Positions 50,401 through 61,835 of a stretch of DNA of 64,000 bases are shown here, in pieces. How positions within the stretch are numbered: the stretch's first letter is position 1; each line of letters starts with the position of its first letter. The translations under genes were made by a program, and so were the position numbers. Source of the DNA: Phylloscopus collybita (taxonomy: Eukaryota > Chordata > Aves > Passeriformes > Phylloscopidae); assembly GCA_027886175.1 (NCBI GenBank), contig JAJNNQ010000027.1, positions 9,934,001 to 9,998,000 on the forward strand, written 5' to 3'. The notes beneath the pieces are model-generated. The model saw only the letters and a list, made by a program, of their open reading frames with translations, was not told the origin of the DNA and searched no databases.

Positions 50401-51463
50401 TGGAAAGCCGAACTCGGTCGCTGCAAGCGGGTGCTGGCGAACAGCTTCTGGTAACCTTGTAGAAACTGTCCCAGCACAATGCAGAGTCCCCGTGGCTAGT
50501 TCCTTGAAATACCTTTCCTGGCAGCAGCCCAGAGCTGTACTGAGTGCAGCAGGTGTCAGGCCGTCTCCTCTCGCCGTGTAGGTGCTTCTGTTTTGTGTTT
50601 GCAGCGTGCAGAGAAGCCCGCGTGCTTGCTGCTGCTTCCAGCGAGCCAAAACGCTTTTGCGGCCACTTTCCTGCCTTTTCCACAACAGGATCACTGTCTA
50701 GCTGATTTACAGTTGCCTCTGCGTAGAGCAGCTAGAGGAGCAGCTCTGCCGGCTTTTCTGTGCTTCTGCATAGCAGAGCTGTCAAGAACGAGAAGCTGCG
50801 TTTTGCCGAGAAAGCAGCACTTCGCGGAAGCACAGCCAGCGGCGTCTTCGGTACAGCCGCAGCTTGTGCGGAGAAGCGAAAGAGAGCCGGGGAAGAACGT
50901 GGAAAGCCGAACTCGGTCGCTGCAAGCGGGTGCTGGCGAACAGCTTCTGGTCACCTTGTAGAAACTGTCCCAGCACAGTGCAGAGTCCCCGTGGCTAGTT
51001 CCTTGAAATACCTTTCCTGGCAGCAGCCCAGAGCTGTACTGAGTGCAGCAGGTGTCAGGCAGTCTCCTCTCGCCGTGTACGTGCTTCTGTTTTGTGTTTG
51101 CAGCGTGCAGAGAAGCCCGCGTGCTTGCTGCTGCTTCCCGCAAGCCAAAACGCTTTTGCAGCCACTTTCCTGCCTTTTCCACAACAGGATCACTGTCGAG
51201 CTGATTTACAGTTGCCTCTGCGTAGAGCAGCTAGAGGAGCAGCTGTGCCGGCTTTCCTGTGCTTCTGCATAGCAGAGCTGTCAAGAACGAGAAGCTGCGT
51301 TTTGCCGAGAAAGCAGCGCTTCGCGGAAGCACAGCCAGCGGCGTCTTCGGTACAGCCACAGCTTGTGCGGAGAAGCGAAAGAGAGCCGGGGAAGAACGTG
51401 GAAAGCCGAACTCGGTCGCTGCAAGCGGGTGCTGGCGAACAGCTTCTGGTCACCTTGTAGAAA
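47472..51463 (+). repeat. Eight-unit higher-order block, units 54-61
   Basis: This block starts a second copy of the ten-unit segment. It carries the same private changes listed for units 44-51 at an offset of 4990 bp, including the GTGTACGTGC stop-removing change near 51077. The next patch unit, 62, lies exactly eight units after unit 54. Confidence 0.78.
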
Positions 51464-54400
51464 CTGTCCCAGCACAGTGCAGAGTCCCCGTGGCTAGTTC
51501 CTTGAAATACCTTTCCTGGCAGCATCCCAGAGCTGTACTGAGTGCAGCAGGTGTCAGGCAGTCTCCTCTCGCCGTGTAGGTGCTTCTGTTTTGTGTTTCC
51601 ACCGTACAGCGAAGCCCTCGTTCTTGCTGCTGCTTCTAGCAAGCCAAAACGCTTTTGCAGCCACTTTCCTGCCTTTTCCACAACAGCATCACTGTCTAGC
51701 TGATTTACAGTTGCCTCTGCGTAGAGCAGCTAGAGGAGCAGCTGTGCCGGCTTTCCTGTGCTTCTGCATAGCAGAGCTGTCAAGAACGAGAAGCTGCGTT
51801 TTGCCGAGAAAGCAGCGCTTCGCGGAAGCACAGCCAGCGGCGTCTTCGGTACAGCCGCAGCTTGTGCGGAGAAGCGAAAGAGAGCCGGGGAAGAACGTGG
51901 AAAGCCGAACTCGGTCGCTGCAAGCGGGTGCTGGCGAACAGCTTCTGGTCACCTTGTAGAAACTGTCCCAGCACAGTGCAGAGTCCCCGTGGCTAGTTCC
52001 TTGAAATACCTTTCCTGGCAGCAGCCCAGAGCTGTACTGAGTGCAGCAGGTGTCAGGCCGTCTCCTCTCGCCGTGTAGGTGCTTCTGTTTTGTGTTTGCA
52101 GCGTGCAGAGAAGCCCGCGTGCTTGCTGCTGCTTCCAGCAAGCCAAAACGCTTTTGCAGCCACTTTCCTGCCTTTTCCACAACAGGATCACTGTCTAGCT
52201 GATTTACAGTTGCCTCTGCGTAGAGCAGCTAGAGGAGCAGCTGTGCCGGCTTTCCTGTGCTTCTGCATAGCAGAGCTGTCAAGAACGAGAAGCTGCGTTT
52301 TGCCGAGAAAGCAGCGCTTCGCGGAAGCACAGCCAGCGGCGTCTTCGGTACAGCCGCAGCTTGTGCGGAGAAGCGAAAGAGAGCCGGGGAAGAACGTGGA
52401 AAGCCGAACTCGGTCGCTGCAAGCGGGTGCTGGCGAACAGCTTCTGGTCACCTTGTAGAAACTGTCCCAGCACAGTGCAGAGTCCCCGTGGCTAGTTCCT
52501 TGAAATACCTTTCCTGGCAGCAGTCCAGAGCTGTACTGAGTGCAGCAGGTGTCCGGCAGTCTCCTCTCGCCGTGTAGGTGCTTCTGTTTTGTGTTTGCAG
52601 CGTGCAGAGAAGCCCGCGTGCTTGCTGCTGCTTCCAGCAAGCCAAAACGCTTTTGCAGCCACTTTCCTGCCTTTTCCACAACAGGATCACTGTCTAGCTG
52701 GTTTACCGTTGCCTCTGCGTAGAGCAGCTAGAGGAGCAGCTGTGCCGGCTTTCCTGTGCTTCTGCATAGCAGAGCTGTCAAGAACGAGAAGCTGCGTTTT
52801 GCCGAGAAAGCAGCGCTTTGCGGAAGCACAGCCAGCGGCGTCTTCGGTACAGCCGCAGCTTGTGCGGAGAAGCGAAAGAGAGCCGGGGAAGAACGTGGAA
52901 AGCCGAACTCGGTCGCTGCAAGCGGGTGCTGGCGAACAGCTTCTGGTCACCTTGTAGAAACTGTCCCAGCACAGTGCAGAGTCCCCGTGGCTAGTTCCTT
53001 GAAATACCTTTCCTGGCAGCAGCCCAGAGCTGTACTGAGTGCAGCAGGTGTCAGGCCGTCTCCTCTCGCCGTGTAGGTGCTTCTGTTTTGTGTTTGCAGC
53101 GTGCAGAGAAGCCCGCGTGCTTGCTGCTGCTTCCCGCAAGCCAAAACGCTTTTGCAGCCACTTTCCTGCCTTTTCCACAACAGCATCACTGTCTAGCTGA
53201 TTTACAGTTGCCTCTGCGTAGAGCAGCTAGAGGAGCAGCTCTGCCGGCTTTCCTGTGCTTCTGCATAGCAGAGCTGTCAAGAACGAGAAGCTGCGTTTTG
53301 CCGAGAAAGCAGCGCTTCGCGGAAGCACAGCCAGCGGCGTCTTCGGTACAGCCGCAGCTTGTGCGGAGAAGCGAAAGAGAGCCGGGGAAGAACGTGGAAA
53401 GCCGAACTCGGTCGCTGCAAGCGGGTGCTGGCGAACAGCTTCTGGTAACCTTGTAGAAACTGTCCCAGCACAATGCAGAGTCCCCGTGGCTAGTTCCTTG
53501 AAATACCTTTCCTGGCAGCAGCCCAGAGCTGTACTGAGTGCAGCAGGTGTCAGGCCGTCTCCTCTCGCCGTGTAGGTGCTTCTGTTTTGTGTTTGCAGCG
53601 TGCAGAGAAGCCCGCGTGCTTGCTGCTGCTTCCAGCGAGCCAAAACGCTTTTGCGGCCACTTTCCTGCCTTTTCCACAACAGGATCACTGTCTAGCTGAT
53701 TTACAGTTGCCTCTGCGTAGAGCAGCTAGAGGAGCAGCTCTGCCGGCTTTTCTGTGCTTCTGCATAGCAGAGCTGTCAAGAACGAGAAGCTGCGTTTTGC
53801 CGAGAAAGCAGCGCTTCGCGGAAGCACAGCCAGCGGCGTCTTCGGTACAGCCGCAGCTTGTGCGGAGAAGCGAAAGAGAGCCGGGGAAGAACGTGGAAAG
53901 CCGAACTCGGTCGCTGCAAGCGGGTGCTGGCGAACAGCTTCTGGTCACCTTGTAGAAACTGTCCCAGCACAGTGCAGAGTCCCCGTGGCTAGTTCCTTGA
54001 AATACCTTTCCTGGCAGCAGCCCAGAGCTGTACTGAGTGCAGCAGGTGTCAGGCAGTCTCCTCTCGCCGTGTAGGTGCTTCTGTTTTGTGTTTGCAGCGT
54101 GCAGAGAAGCCCGCGTGCTTGCTGCTGCTTCCCGCAAGCCAAAACGCTTTTGCAGCCACTTTCCTGCCTTTTCCACAACAGGATCACTGTCGAGCTGATT
54201 TACAGTTGCCTCTGCGTAGAGCAGCTAGAGGAGCAGCTGTGCCGGCTTTCCTGTGCTTCTGCATAGCAGAGCTGTCAAGAACGAGAAGCTGCGTTTTGCC
54301 GAGAAAGCAGCGCTTCGCGGAAGCACAGCCAGCGGCGTCTTCGGTACAGCCGCAGCTTGTGCGGAGAAGCGAAAGAGAGCCGGGGAAGAACGTGGAAAGC

Positions 54401-57400
54401 CGAACTCGGTCGCTGCAAGCGGGTGCTGGCGAACAGCTTCTGGTCACCTTGTAGAAACTGTCCCAGCACAGTGCAGAGTCCCCGTGGCTAGTTCCTTGAA
54501 ATACCTTTCCTGGCAGCAGTCCAGAGCTGTACTGAGTGCAGCAGGTGTCCGGCAGTCTCCTCTCGCCGTGTAGGTGCTTCTGTTTTGTGTTTGCAGCGTG
54601 CAGAGAAGCCCGCGTGCTTGCTGCTGCTTCCAGCAAGCCAAAACGCTTTTGCAGCCACTTTCCTGCCTTTTCCACAACAGGATCACTGTCTAGCTGGTTT
54701 ACCGTTGCCTCTGCGTAGAGCAGCTAGAGGAGCAGCTGTGCCGGCTTTCCTGTGCTTCTGCATAGCAGAGCTGTCAAGAACGAGAAGCTGCGTTTTGCCG
54801 AGAAAGCAGCGCTTCGCGGAAGCACAGCCAGCGGCGTCTTCGGTACAGCCGCAGCTTGTGCGGAGAAGCGAAAGAGAGCCGGGGAAGAACGTGGAAAGCC
54901 GAACTCGGTCGCTGCAAGCGGGTGCTGGCGAACAGCTTCTGGTCACCTTGTAGAAACTGTCCCAGCACAGTGCAGAGTCCCCGTGGCTAGTTCCTTGAAA
55001 TACCTTTCCTGGCAGCAGCCCAGAGCTGTACTGAGTGCAGCAGGTGTCAGGCCGTCTCCTCTCGCCGTGTAGGTGCTTCTGTTTTGTGTTTGCAGCGTGC
55101 AGAGAAGCCCGCGTGCTTGCTGCTGCTTCCCGCAAGCCAAAACGCTTTTGCAGCCACTTTCCTGCCTTTTCCACAACAGGATCACTGTCTAGCTGATTTA
55201 CAGTTGCCTCTGCGTAGAGCAGCTAGAGGAGCAGCTCTGCCGGCTTTCCTGTGCTTCTGCATAGCAGAGCTGTCAAGAACGAGAAGCTGCGTTTTGCCGA
55301 GAAAGCAGCGCTTCGCGGAAGCACAGCCAGCGGCGTCTTCGGTACAGCCGCAGCTTGTGCGGAGAAGCGAAAGAGAGCCGGGGAAGAACGTGGAAAGCCG
55401 AACTCGGTCGCTGCAAGCGGGTGCTGGCGAACAGCTTCTGGTCACCTTGTAGAAACTGTCCCAGCACAGTGCAGAGTCCCCGTGGCTAGTTCCTTGAAAT
55501 ACCTTTCCTGGCAGCAGCCCAGAGCTGTACTGAGTGCAGCAGGTGTCAGGCCGTCTCCTCTCGCCGTGTAGGTGCTTCTGTTTTGTGTTTGCAGCGTGCA
55601 GAGAAGCCCGCGTGCTTGCTGCTGCTTCCAGCGAGCCAAAACGCTTTTGCGGCCACTTTCCTGCCTTTTCCACAACAGGATCACTGTCTAGCTGATTTAC
55701 AGTTGCCTCTGCGTAGAGCAGCTAGAGGAGCAGCTCTGCCGGCTTTCCTGTGCTTCTGCATAGCAGAGCTGTCAAGAACGAGAAGCTGCATTTTGCCGAG
55801 AAAGCAGCGCTTCGCGGAAGCACAGCCAGCGGCGTCTTCGGTACAGCCGCAGCTTGTGCGGAGAAGCGAAAGAGAGCCGGGGAAGAACGTGGAAAGCCGA
55901 ACTCGGTCGCTGCAAGCGGGTGCTGGCGAACAGCTTCTGGTCACCTTGTAGAAACTGTCCCAGCACAGTGCAGAGTCCCCGTGGCTAGTTCCTTGAAATA
56001 CCTTTCCTGGCAGCAGCCCAGAGCTGTACTGAGTGCAGCAGGTGTCAGGCCGTCTCCTCTCGCCGTGTAGATGCTTCTGTTTTGTGTTTGCAGCGTGCAG
56101 AGAAGCCCGCGTGCTTGCTGCTGCTTCCAGCAAGCCAAAACGCTTTTGCAGCCACTTTCCTGCCTTTTCCACAACAGGATCACTGTCTAGCTGATTTACA
56201 GTTGCCTCTGCGTAGAGCAGCTAGAGGAGCAGCTGTGCCGGCTTTCCTGTGCTTCTGCATAGCAGAGCTGTCAAGAACGAGAAGCTGCGTTTTGCCGAGA
56301 AAGCAGCGCTTCGCGGAAGCACAGCCAGCGGCGTCTTCGGTACAGCCGCAGCTTGTGCGGAGAAGCGAAAGAGAGCCGGGGAAGAACGTGGAAAGCCGAA
56401 CTCGGTCGCTGCAAGCGGGTGCTGGCGAACAGCTTCTGGTAACCTTGTAGAAACTGTCCCAGCACAGTGCAGAGTCCCCGTGGCTAGTTCCTTGAAATAC
56501 CTTTCCTGGCAGCAGCCCAGAGCTGTACTGAGTGCAGCAGGTGTCAGGCCGTCTCCTCTCGCCGTGTAGGTGCTTCTGTTTTGTGTTTGCAGCGTGCAGA
56601 GAAGCCCGCGTGCTTGCTGCTGCTTCCAGCAAGCCAAAACGCTTTTGCAGCCACTTTCCTGCCTTTTCCACAACAGGATCACTGTCTAGCTGATTTACAG
56701 TTGCCTCTGCGTAGAGCAGCTAGAAGAGCAGCTCTGCCGGCTTTCCTGTGCTTCTGCATAGCAGAGCTGTCAAGAACGAGAAGCTGCGTTTTGCCGAGAA
56801 AGCAGCGCTTCGCGGAAGCACAGCCAGCGGCGTCTTCGGTACAGCCGCAGCTTGTGCGGAGAAGCGAAAGAGAGCCGGGGAAGAACGTGGAAAGCCGAAC
56901 TCGGTCGCTGCAAGCGGGTGCTGGCGAACAGCTTCTGGTCACCTTGTAGAAACTGTCCCAGCACAGTGCAGAGTCCCCGTGGCTAGTTCCTTGAAATACC
57001 TTTCCTGGCAGCAGCCCAGAGCTGTACTGAGTGCAGCAGGTGTCCGGCAGTCTCCTCTCGCCGTGTAGGTGCTTCTGTTTTGTGTTTGCAGCGTGCAGAG
57101 AAGCCCGCGTGCTTGCTGCTGCTTCCAGCAAGCCAAAACGCTTTTGCAGCCACTTTCCTGCCTTTTCCACAACAGGATCACTGTCTAGCTTGTTTACCGT
57201 TGCCTCTGCGTAGAGCAGCTAGAGGAGCAGCTGTGCCGGCTTTCCTGTGCTTCTGCATAGCAGAGCTGTCAAGAACGAGAAGCTGCGTTTTGCCGAGAAA
57301 GCAGCGCTTCGCGGAAGCACAGCCAGCGGCGTCTTCGGTACAGCCGCAGCTTGTGCGGAGAAGCGAAAGAGAGCCGGGGAAGAACGTGGAAAGCCGAACT

Positions 57401-57451
57401 CGGTCGCTGCAAGCGGGTGCTGGCGAACAGCTTCTGGTCACCTTGTAGAAA
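51464..57451 (+). repeat. Shortened higher-order blocks, units 62-73
   Basis: After unit 62 the divergent patch is no longer found and spacing between markers shrinks. GGTAACC units lie six units apart (near 50451, 53445 and 56439). A CAGTCCAGAG change is repeated four units apart (near 52523 and 54519), and so is CTGGTTTACCG (near 52697 and 54693). This is consistent with deletions within the eight-unit block by unequal exchange. Confidence 0.7.
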
Positions 57452-59500
57452 CTGTCCCAGCACAGTGCAGAGTCCCCGTGGCTAGTTCCTTGAAATACCT
57501 TTCCTGGCAGCAGCCCAGAGCTGTACTGAGTGCAGCAGGTGTCAGGCCGTCTACTCTCGCCGTGTAGGTGCTTCTGTTTTGTGTTTGCAGCGTGCAGAGA
57601 AGCCCGCGTGCTTGCTGCTGCTTCCCGCAAGCCAAAACGCTTTTGCAGCCACTTTCCTGCCTTTTCCACAACAGGATCACTGTCTAGCTGGTTTACCGTT
57701 GCCTCTGCGTAGAGCAGCTAGAGGAGCAGCTGTGCCGGCTTTCCTGTGCTTCTGCATTGCAGAGCTGTCAAGAACGAGAAGCTGCGTTTTGCCGAGAAAG
57801 CAGCGCTTCGCGGAAGCACAGCCAGCGGCGTCTTCGGTACAGCCGCAGCTTGTGCGGAGAAGCGAAAGAGAGCCGGGGAAGAACGTGGAAAGCCGAACTC
57901 GGTCGCTGCAAGCGGGTGCTGGCGAACAGCTTCTGGTCACCTTGTAGAGACTGTCCCAGCACAGTGCAGAGTCCCCGTGGCTAGTTCCTTGAAATACCTT
58001 TCCTGGCAGCAGCCCAGAGCTGTACTGAGTGCAGCAGGTGTCCGGCAGTCTCCTCTCGCCGTGTAGGTGCTTCTGTTTTGTGTTTGCAGCGTGCAGAGAA
58101 GCCCGCGTGCTTGCTGCTGCTTCCAGCAAGCCAAAACGCTTTTGCAGCCACTCTCCTGCCTTTTCCACAACAGGATCACTGTCTAGCTGATTTACAGTTG
58201 CCTCTGCGTAGAGCAGCTAGAGGAGCAGCTGTGCCGGCTTTCCTGTGCTTCTGCATAGCAGAGCTGTCAAGAACGAGAAGCTGCGTTTTGCCGAGAAAGC
58301 AGCGCTTCGCGGAAGCACAGCCAGCGGCGTCTTCGGTACAGCCGCAGCTTGTGCGGAGAAGCGAAAGAGAGCCGGGGAAGAACGTGGAAAGCCGAACTCG
58401 GTCGCTGCAAGCGGGTGCTGGCGAACAGCTTCTGGTCACCTTGTAGAAACTGTCCCAGCACAGTGCAGAGTCCCCGTGGCTAGTTCCTTGAAATACCTTT
58501 CCTGGCAGCAGCCCAGAGCTGTACTGAGTGCAGCAGGTGTCAGGCAGTCTCCTCTCGCCGTGTAGGTGCTTCTGTTTTGTGTTTGCAGCGTGCAGAGAAG
58601 CCCGCGTGCTTGCTGCTGCTTCCAGCAAGCCAAAACGCTTTTGCAGCCACTTTCCTGCCTTTTCCACAACAGGATCACTGTCTAGCTGATTTACAGTTGC
58701 CTCTACGTAGAGCAGCTAGAGGAGCAGCTCTGCCGGCTTTCCTGTGCTTCTGCATTGCAGAGCTGTCAAGAACGAGAAGCTGCGTTTTGCCGAGAAAGCA
58801 GCGCTTCGCGGAAGCACAGCCAGCGGCGTCTTCGGTACAGCCGCAGCTTGTGCGGAGAAGCGAAAGAGAGCCGGGGAAGAACGTGGAAAGCCGAACTCGG
58901 TCGCTGCAAGCGGGTGCTGGCGAACAGCTTCTGGTCACCTTGTAGAGACTGTCCCAGCACAGTGCAGAGTCCCCGTGGCTAGTTCCTTGAAATACCTTTC
59001 CTGGCAGCAGCCCAGAGCTGTACTGAGTGCAGCAGGTGTCAGGCAGTCTCCTCTCGCCGTGTAGGTGCTTCTGTTTTGTGTTTGCAGCGTGCAGAGAAGC
59101 CCGCGTGCTTGCTGCTGCTTCCAGCAAGCCAAAACGCTTTTGCAGCCACTTTCCTGCCTTTTCCACAACAGGATCACTGTCTAGCTGATTTACAGTTGCC
59201 TCTGCGTAGAGCAGCTAGAGGAGCAGCTGTGCCGGCTTTCCTGTGCTTCTGCATAGCAGAGCTGTCAAGAACGAGAAGCTGCGTTTTGCCGAGAAAGCAG
59301 CGCTTCGCGGAAGCACAGTGAGCGGCGTCTTCGGTACAGCCGCAGCTTGTGCGGAGAAGCGAAAGAGAGCCGGGGAAGAACGTGGAAAGCCGAACTCGGT
59401 CGCTGCAAGCGGGTGCTGGCGAACAGCTTCTGGTCACCTTGTAGAAACTGTCCCAGCACAGTGCAGAGTCCCCGTGGCTAGTTCCCTGAAATAACTTTCT
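57452..59500 (+). repeat. Left arm of the 499-bp inverted repeat, units 74-77 plus partial
   Basis: This 2049-bp segment is the forward counterpart of 59767-61815. Markers specific to this end include GCATTGCAGAG in units 74 and 76 (near 57755 and 58753) and TTGTAGAGACTG at the unit 74/75 and 76/77 boundaries (near 57943 and 58941). They have a two-unit (998-bp) spacing and are also found in the inverted arm. Confidence 0.85.
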
Positions 59501-59520
59501 TGACAGCTCTGCAATGCAGA
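59485..59520. other. Inversion breakpoint inside the 499-bp array
   Basis: Forward sequence runs to phase ~53 (CCTGAAATAACTTTC, with two local substitutions) and then continues as the reverse complement of phase ~320 (TTGACAGCTCTGCAATGC). The forward unit would read CTTTCCTGGCAG and the reverse unit CGTTCTTGACAG, so the joined partners share a TTCxTGxCAG pattern. The join is sharp. It leaves 267 bp (59501-59766) unpaired between the arms, so the structure is an inverted repeat with a spacer and not a perfect hairpin. Confidence 0.92.
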
Positions 59521-61815
59521 AGCACAGGAAAGCCGGCAGAGCTGCTCTTCTAGCTGCTCTACGCAGAGGCAACTGTAAATCAGCTAGACAGTGATCCTGT
59601 TGTGGAAAAGGCAGGAAAGTGGCTGCAAAAGCGTTTTGGCTTGCTGGAAGCAGCAGCAAGCACGCGGGCTTCTCTGCACGCTGCAAACACAAAACAGAAG
59701 CACCTACACGGCGAGAGGAGACTGCCTGACACCTGCTGCACTCAGTACAGCTCTAGGCTGCTGCCAGGAAAGGTATTTCAAGGAACTAGCCACGGGGACT
59801 CTGCACTTTGCTGGGACAGTTTCTACAAGGTGACCAGAAGCTGTTCGCCAGCACCCGCTTGCAGCGACCGAGTTCGGCTTTCCACGTTCTTCCCCGATTC
59901 TCTTTCGCTTCTCCGCACAAGCTGCGGCTGTACCGAAGACGCCGCTGGCTGTGCTTCCGCGAAGCGCTGCTTTCTCGGCAAAACGCAGCTTCTCGTTCCT
60001 GACAGCTCTGCTATGCAGAAGCACAGGAAAGCCGGCACAGCTGCTCCTCTAGCTGCTCTACGCAGAGGCAACTGTAAATCAGCTAGACAGTGATCCTGTT
60101 GTGGAAAAGGCAGGAAAGTGGCTGCAAAAGCGTTTTGGCTTGCTGGAAGCAGCAGCAAGCACGCGGGCTTCTCTGCACGCTGCAAACACAAAACAGAAGC
60201 ACCTACACGGCGAGAGGAGACTGCCTGACACCTGCTGCACTCAGTACAGCTCTGGGCTGCTGCCAGGAAAGGTATTTCAAGGAACTAGCCACGGGGACTC
60301 TGCACTGTGCTGGGACAGTTTCTACAAGGTGACCAGAAGCTGTTCGCCAGCACCCGCTTGCAGCGACCGAGTTCGGCTTTCCACGTTCTTCCCCGGCTCT
60401 CTTTCGCTTCTCCGCACAAGCTGCGGCTGTACCGAAGACGCCGCTGACTGTGCTTCCGCGAAGCGCTGCTTTCTCGGCAAAACGCAGCTTCTCGTTCTTG
60501 ACAGCTCTGCAATGCAGAAGCACAGGAAAGCCGGCAGAGCTGCTCCTCTAGCTGCTCTACGCAGAGGCAACTGTAAATCAGCTAGACAGTGATCCTGTTG
60601 TGGAAAAGGCAGGAAAGTGGCTGCAAAAGCGTTTTGGCTTGCTGGAAGCAGCAGCAAGCACGCGGGCTTCTCTGCACGCTGCAAACACAAAACAGAAGCA
60701 CCTACACGGCGAGAGGAGACTGCCTGACACCTGCTGCACTCAGTACAGCTCTGGGCTGCTGCCAGGAAAGGTATTTCAAGGAACTAGCCACGGGGACTCT
60801 GCACTGTGCTGGGACAGTCTCTACAAGGTGACCAGAAGCTGTTCGCCAGCACCCGCTTGCAGCGACCGAGTTCGGCTTTCCACGTTCTTCCCCGGCTCTC
60901 TTTCGCTTCTCCGCACAAGCTGCGGCTGTACCGAAGACGCCGCTGGCTGTGCTTCCGCGAAGCGCTGCTTTCTCGGCAAAACGCAGCTTCTCGTTCTTGA
61001 CAGCTCTGCTATGCAGAAGCACAGGAAAGCCGGCACAGCTGCTCCTCTAGCTGCTCTACGCAGAGGCAACTGTAAATCAGCTAGACAGTGATCCTGTTGT
61101 GGAAAAGGCAGGAGAGTGGCTGCAAAAGCGTTTTGGCTTGCTGGAAGCAGCAGCAAGCACGCGGGCTTCTCTGCACGCTGCAAACACAAAACAGAAGCAC
61201 CTACACGGCGAGAGGAGACTGCCTGACACCTGCTGCACTCAGTACAGCTCTGGGCTGCTGCCAGGAAAGGTATTTCAAGGAACTAGCCACGGGGACTCTG
61301 CACTGTGCTGGGACAGTTTCTAGAAGGTGACCAGAAGCTGTTCGCCAGCACCCGCTTGCAGCGACCGAGTTCGGCTTTCCACATTCTTCCCCGGCTCTCT
61401 TTCGCTTCTCCGCACAAGCTGCGGCTGTACCGAAGACGCCGCTGGCTGTGCTTCCGCGAAGCGCTGCTTTCTCGGCAAAACGCAGCTTCTCGTTCTTGAC
61501 AGCTCTGCTATGCAGAAGCACAGGAAAGCCGGCAGAGCTGCTCCTCTAGCTGCTCTACGCAGAGGCAACTGTAAATCAGCTAGACAGTGATCCTGTTGTG
61601 GAAAAGGCAGGAAAGTGGCTGCAAAAGCGTTTTGGCTTGCTGGAAGCAGCAGCAAGCACGCGGGCTTCTCTGCACGCTGCAAACACAAAACAGAAGCACC
61701 TACACGGCGAGAGGAGACGGCCTGACACCTGCTGCACTCAGTACAGCTCTGGGCTGCTGCCAGGAAAGGTATTTCAAGGAACTAGACACGGGGACTCTGC
61801 ACTGTGCTCGGAGAG
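59501..61815 (-). repeat. 499-bp satellite array, short inverted arm: four full units plus a partial unit
   Basis: Reading on the minus strand from the right junction, full units occupy 61317-61815, 60818-61316, 60319-60817 and 59820-60318. A partial unit follows at 59501-59819. All full units are exactly 499 bp. GCATTGCAG appears in the partial unit and in the 60319-60817 unit (near 59511 and 60510), again two units apart, and GTAGAGACTG appears near 60815. The outermost unit has private changes at the edge (CTCTCCGAGC and GTGTCTAG). Confidence 0.95.
59767..61815 (-). repeat. Right arm of the 499-bp inverted repeat
   Basis: This is the reverse complement of 57452-59500 at equal length (2049 bp), separated from it by the 267-bp spacer at 59501-59766. 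Identity is about that between any two units of the array, with several end-specific variants shared. Beyond 61815 this arm passes into satellite A, whereas the left arm continues as 499-bp units for another 73 copies. Confidence 0.85.
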
Positions 61816-61835
61816 TCCTCATTTTTATAGAATTT
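61790..61835 (-). other. Right junction between the 499-bp satellite and inverted satellite A
   Basis: On the minus strand it reads AAAATGAGGA then CTCTCCGAGCACAGTGC. This is the same join, to the base, as the left junction at 21024/21025, apart from substitutions (C to G in CTCTCCC, and CAAATG to AAAATG). Two independent insertions would not be expected to break both families at identical positions. Confidence 0.92.

Larger units (their letters stand above)
21025..59500 (+). repeat. 499-bp satellite array, long arm: 77 full units plus a partial unit
   Basis: Units start at 21025 and every 499 bp thereafter, up to 59447. 77 x 499 equals 38423 exactly, so no unit carries a net insertion or deletion. 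A 53-bp partial unit follows (59448-59500). Units differ by only a handful of substitutions each, roughly 98-100% identity by eye. By my count each unit has about 28 CpG dinucleotides, concentrated in unit positions 300-480. It shows no similarity to satellite A beyond the junction microhomology. I recognise no gene or transposon in the unit. Confidence 0.97.

Noticed and set aside
59174..59692. A 172-codon minus-strand frame across the inversion point
   Set aside because: It simply fuses frames of two oppositely oriented units at the breakpoint and has no independent support.
21025..61815. CRISPR array or rDNA-type tandem gene cluster
   Set aside because: There is no short repeat with unique spacers, and the unit has no rRNA, tRNA, 5S, U-snRNA or histone sequence that I recognise.
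59448..61815. Palindrome as a sequencing artefact from a hairpin (missing-adapter) read
   Set aside because: Such artefacts give near-perfect symmetry. Here the centre is out of register by 267 bp, the arms differ by many substitutions, and the outer flanks differ by about three monomers. An assembly misjoin remains possible.
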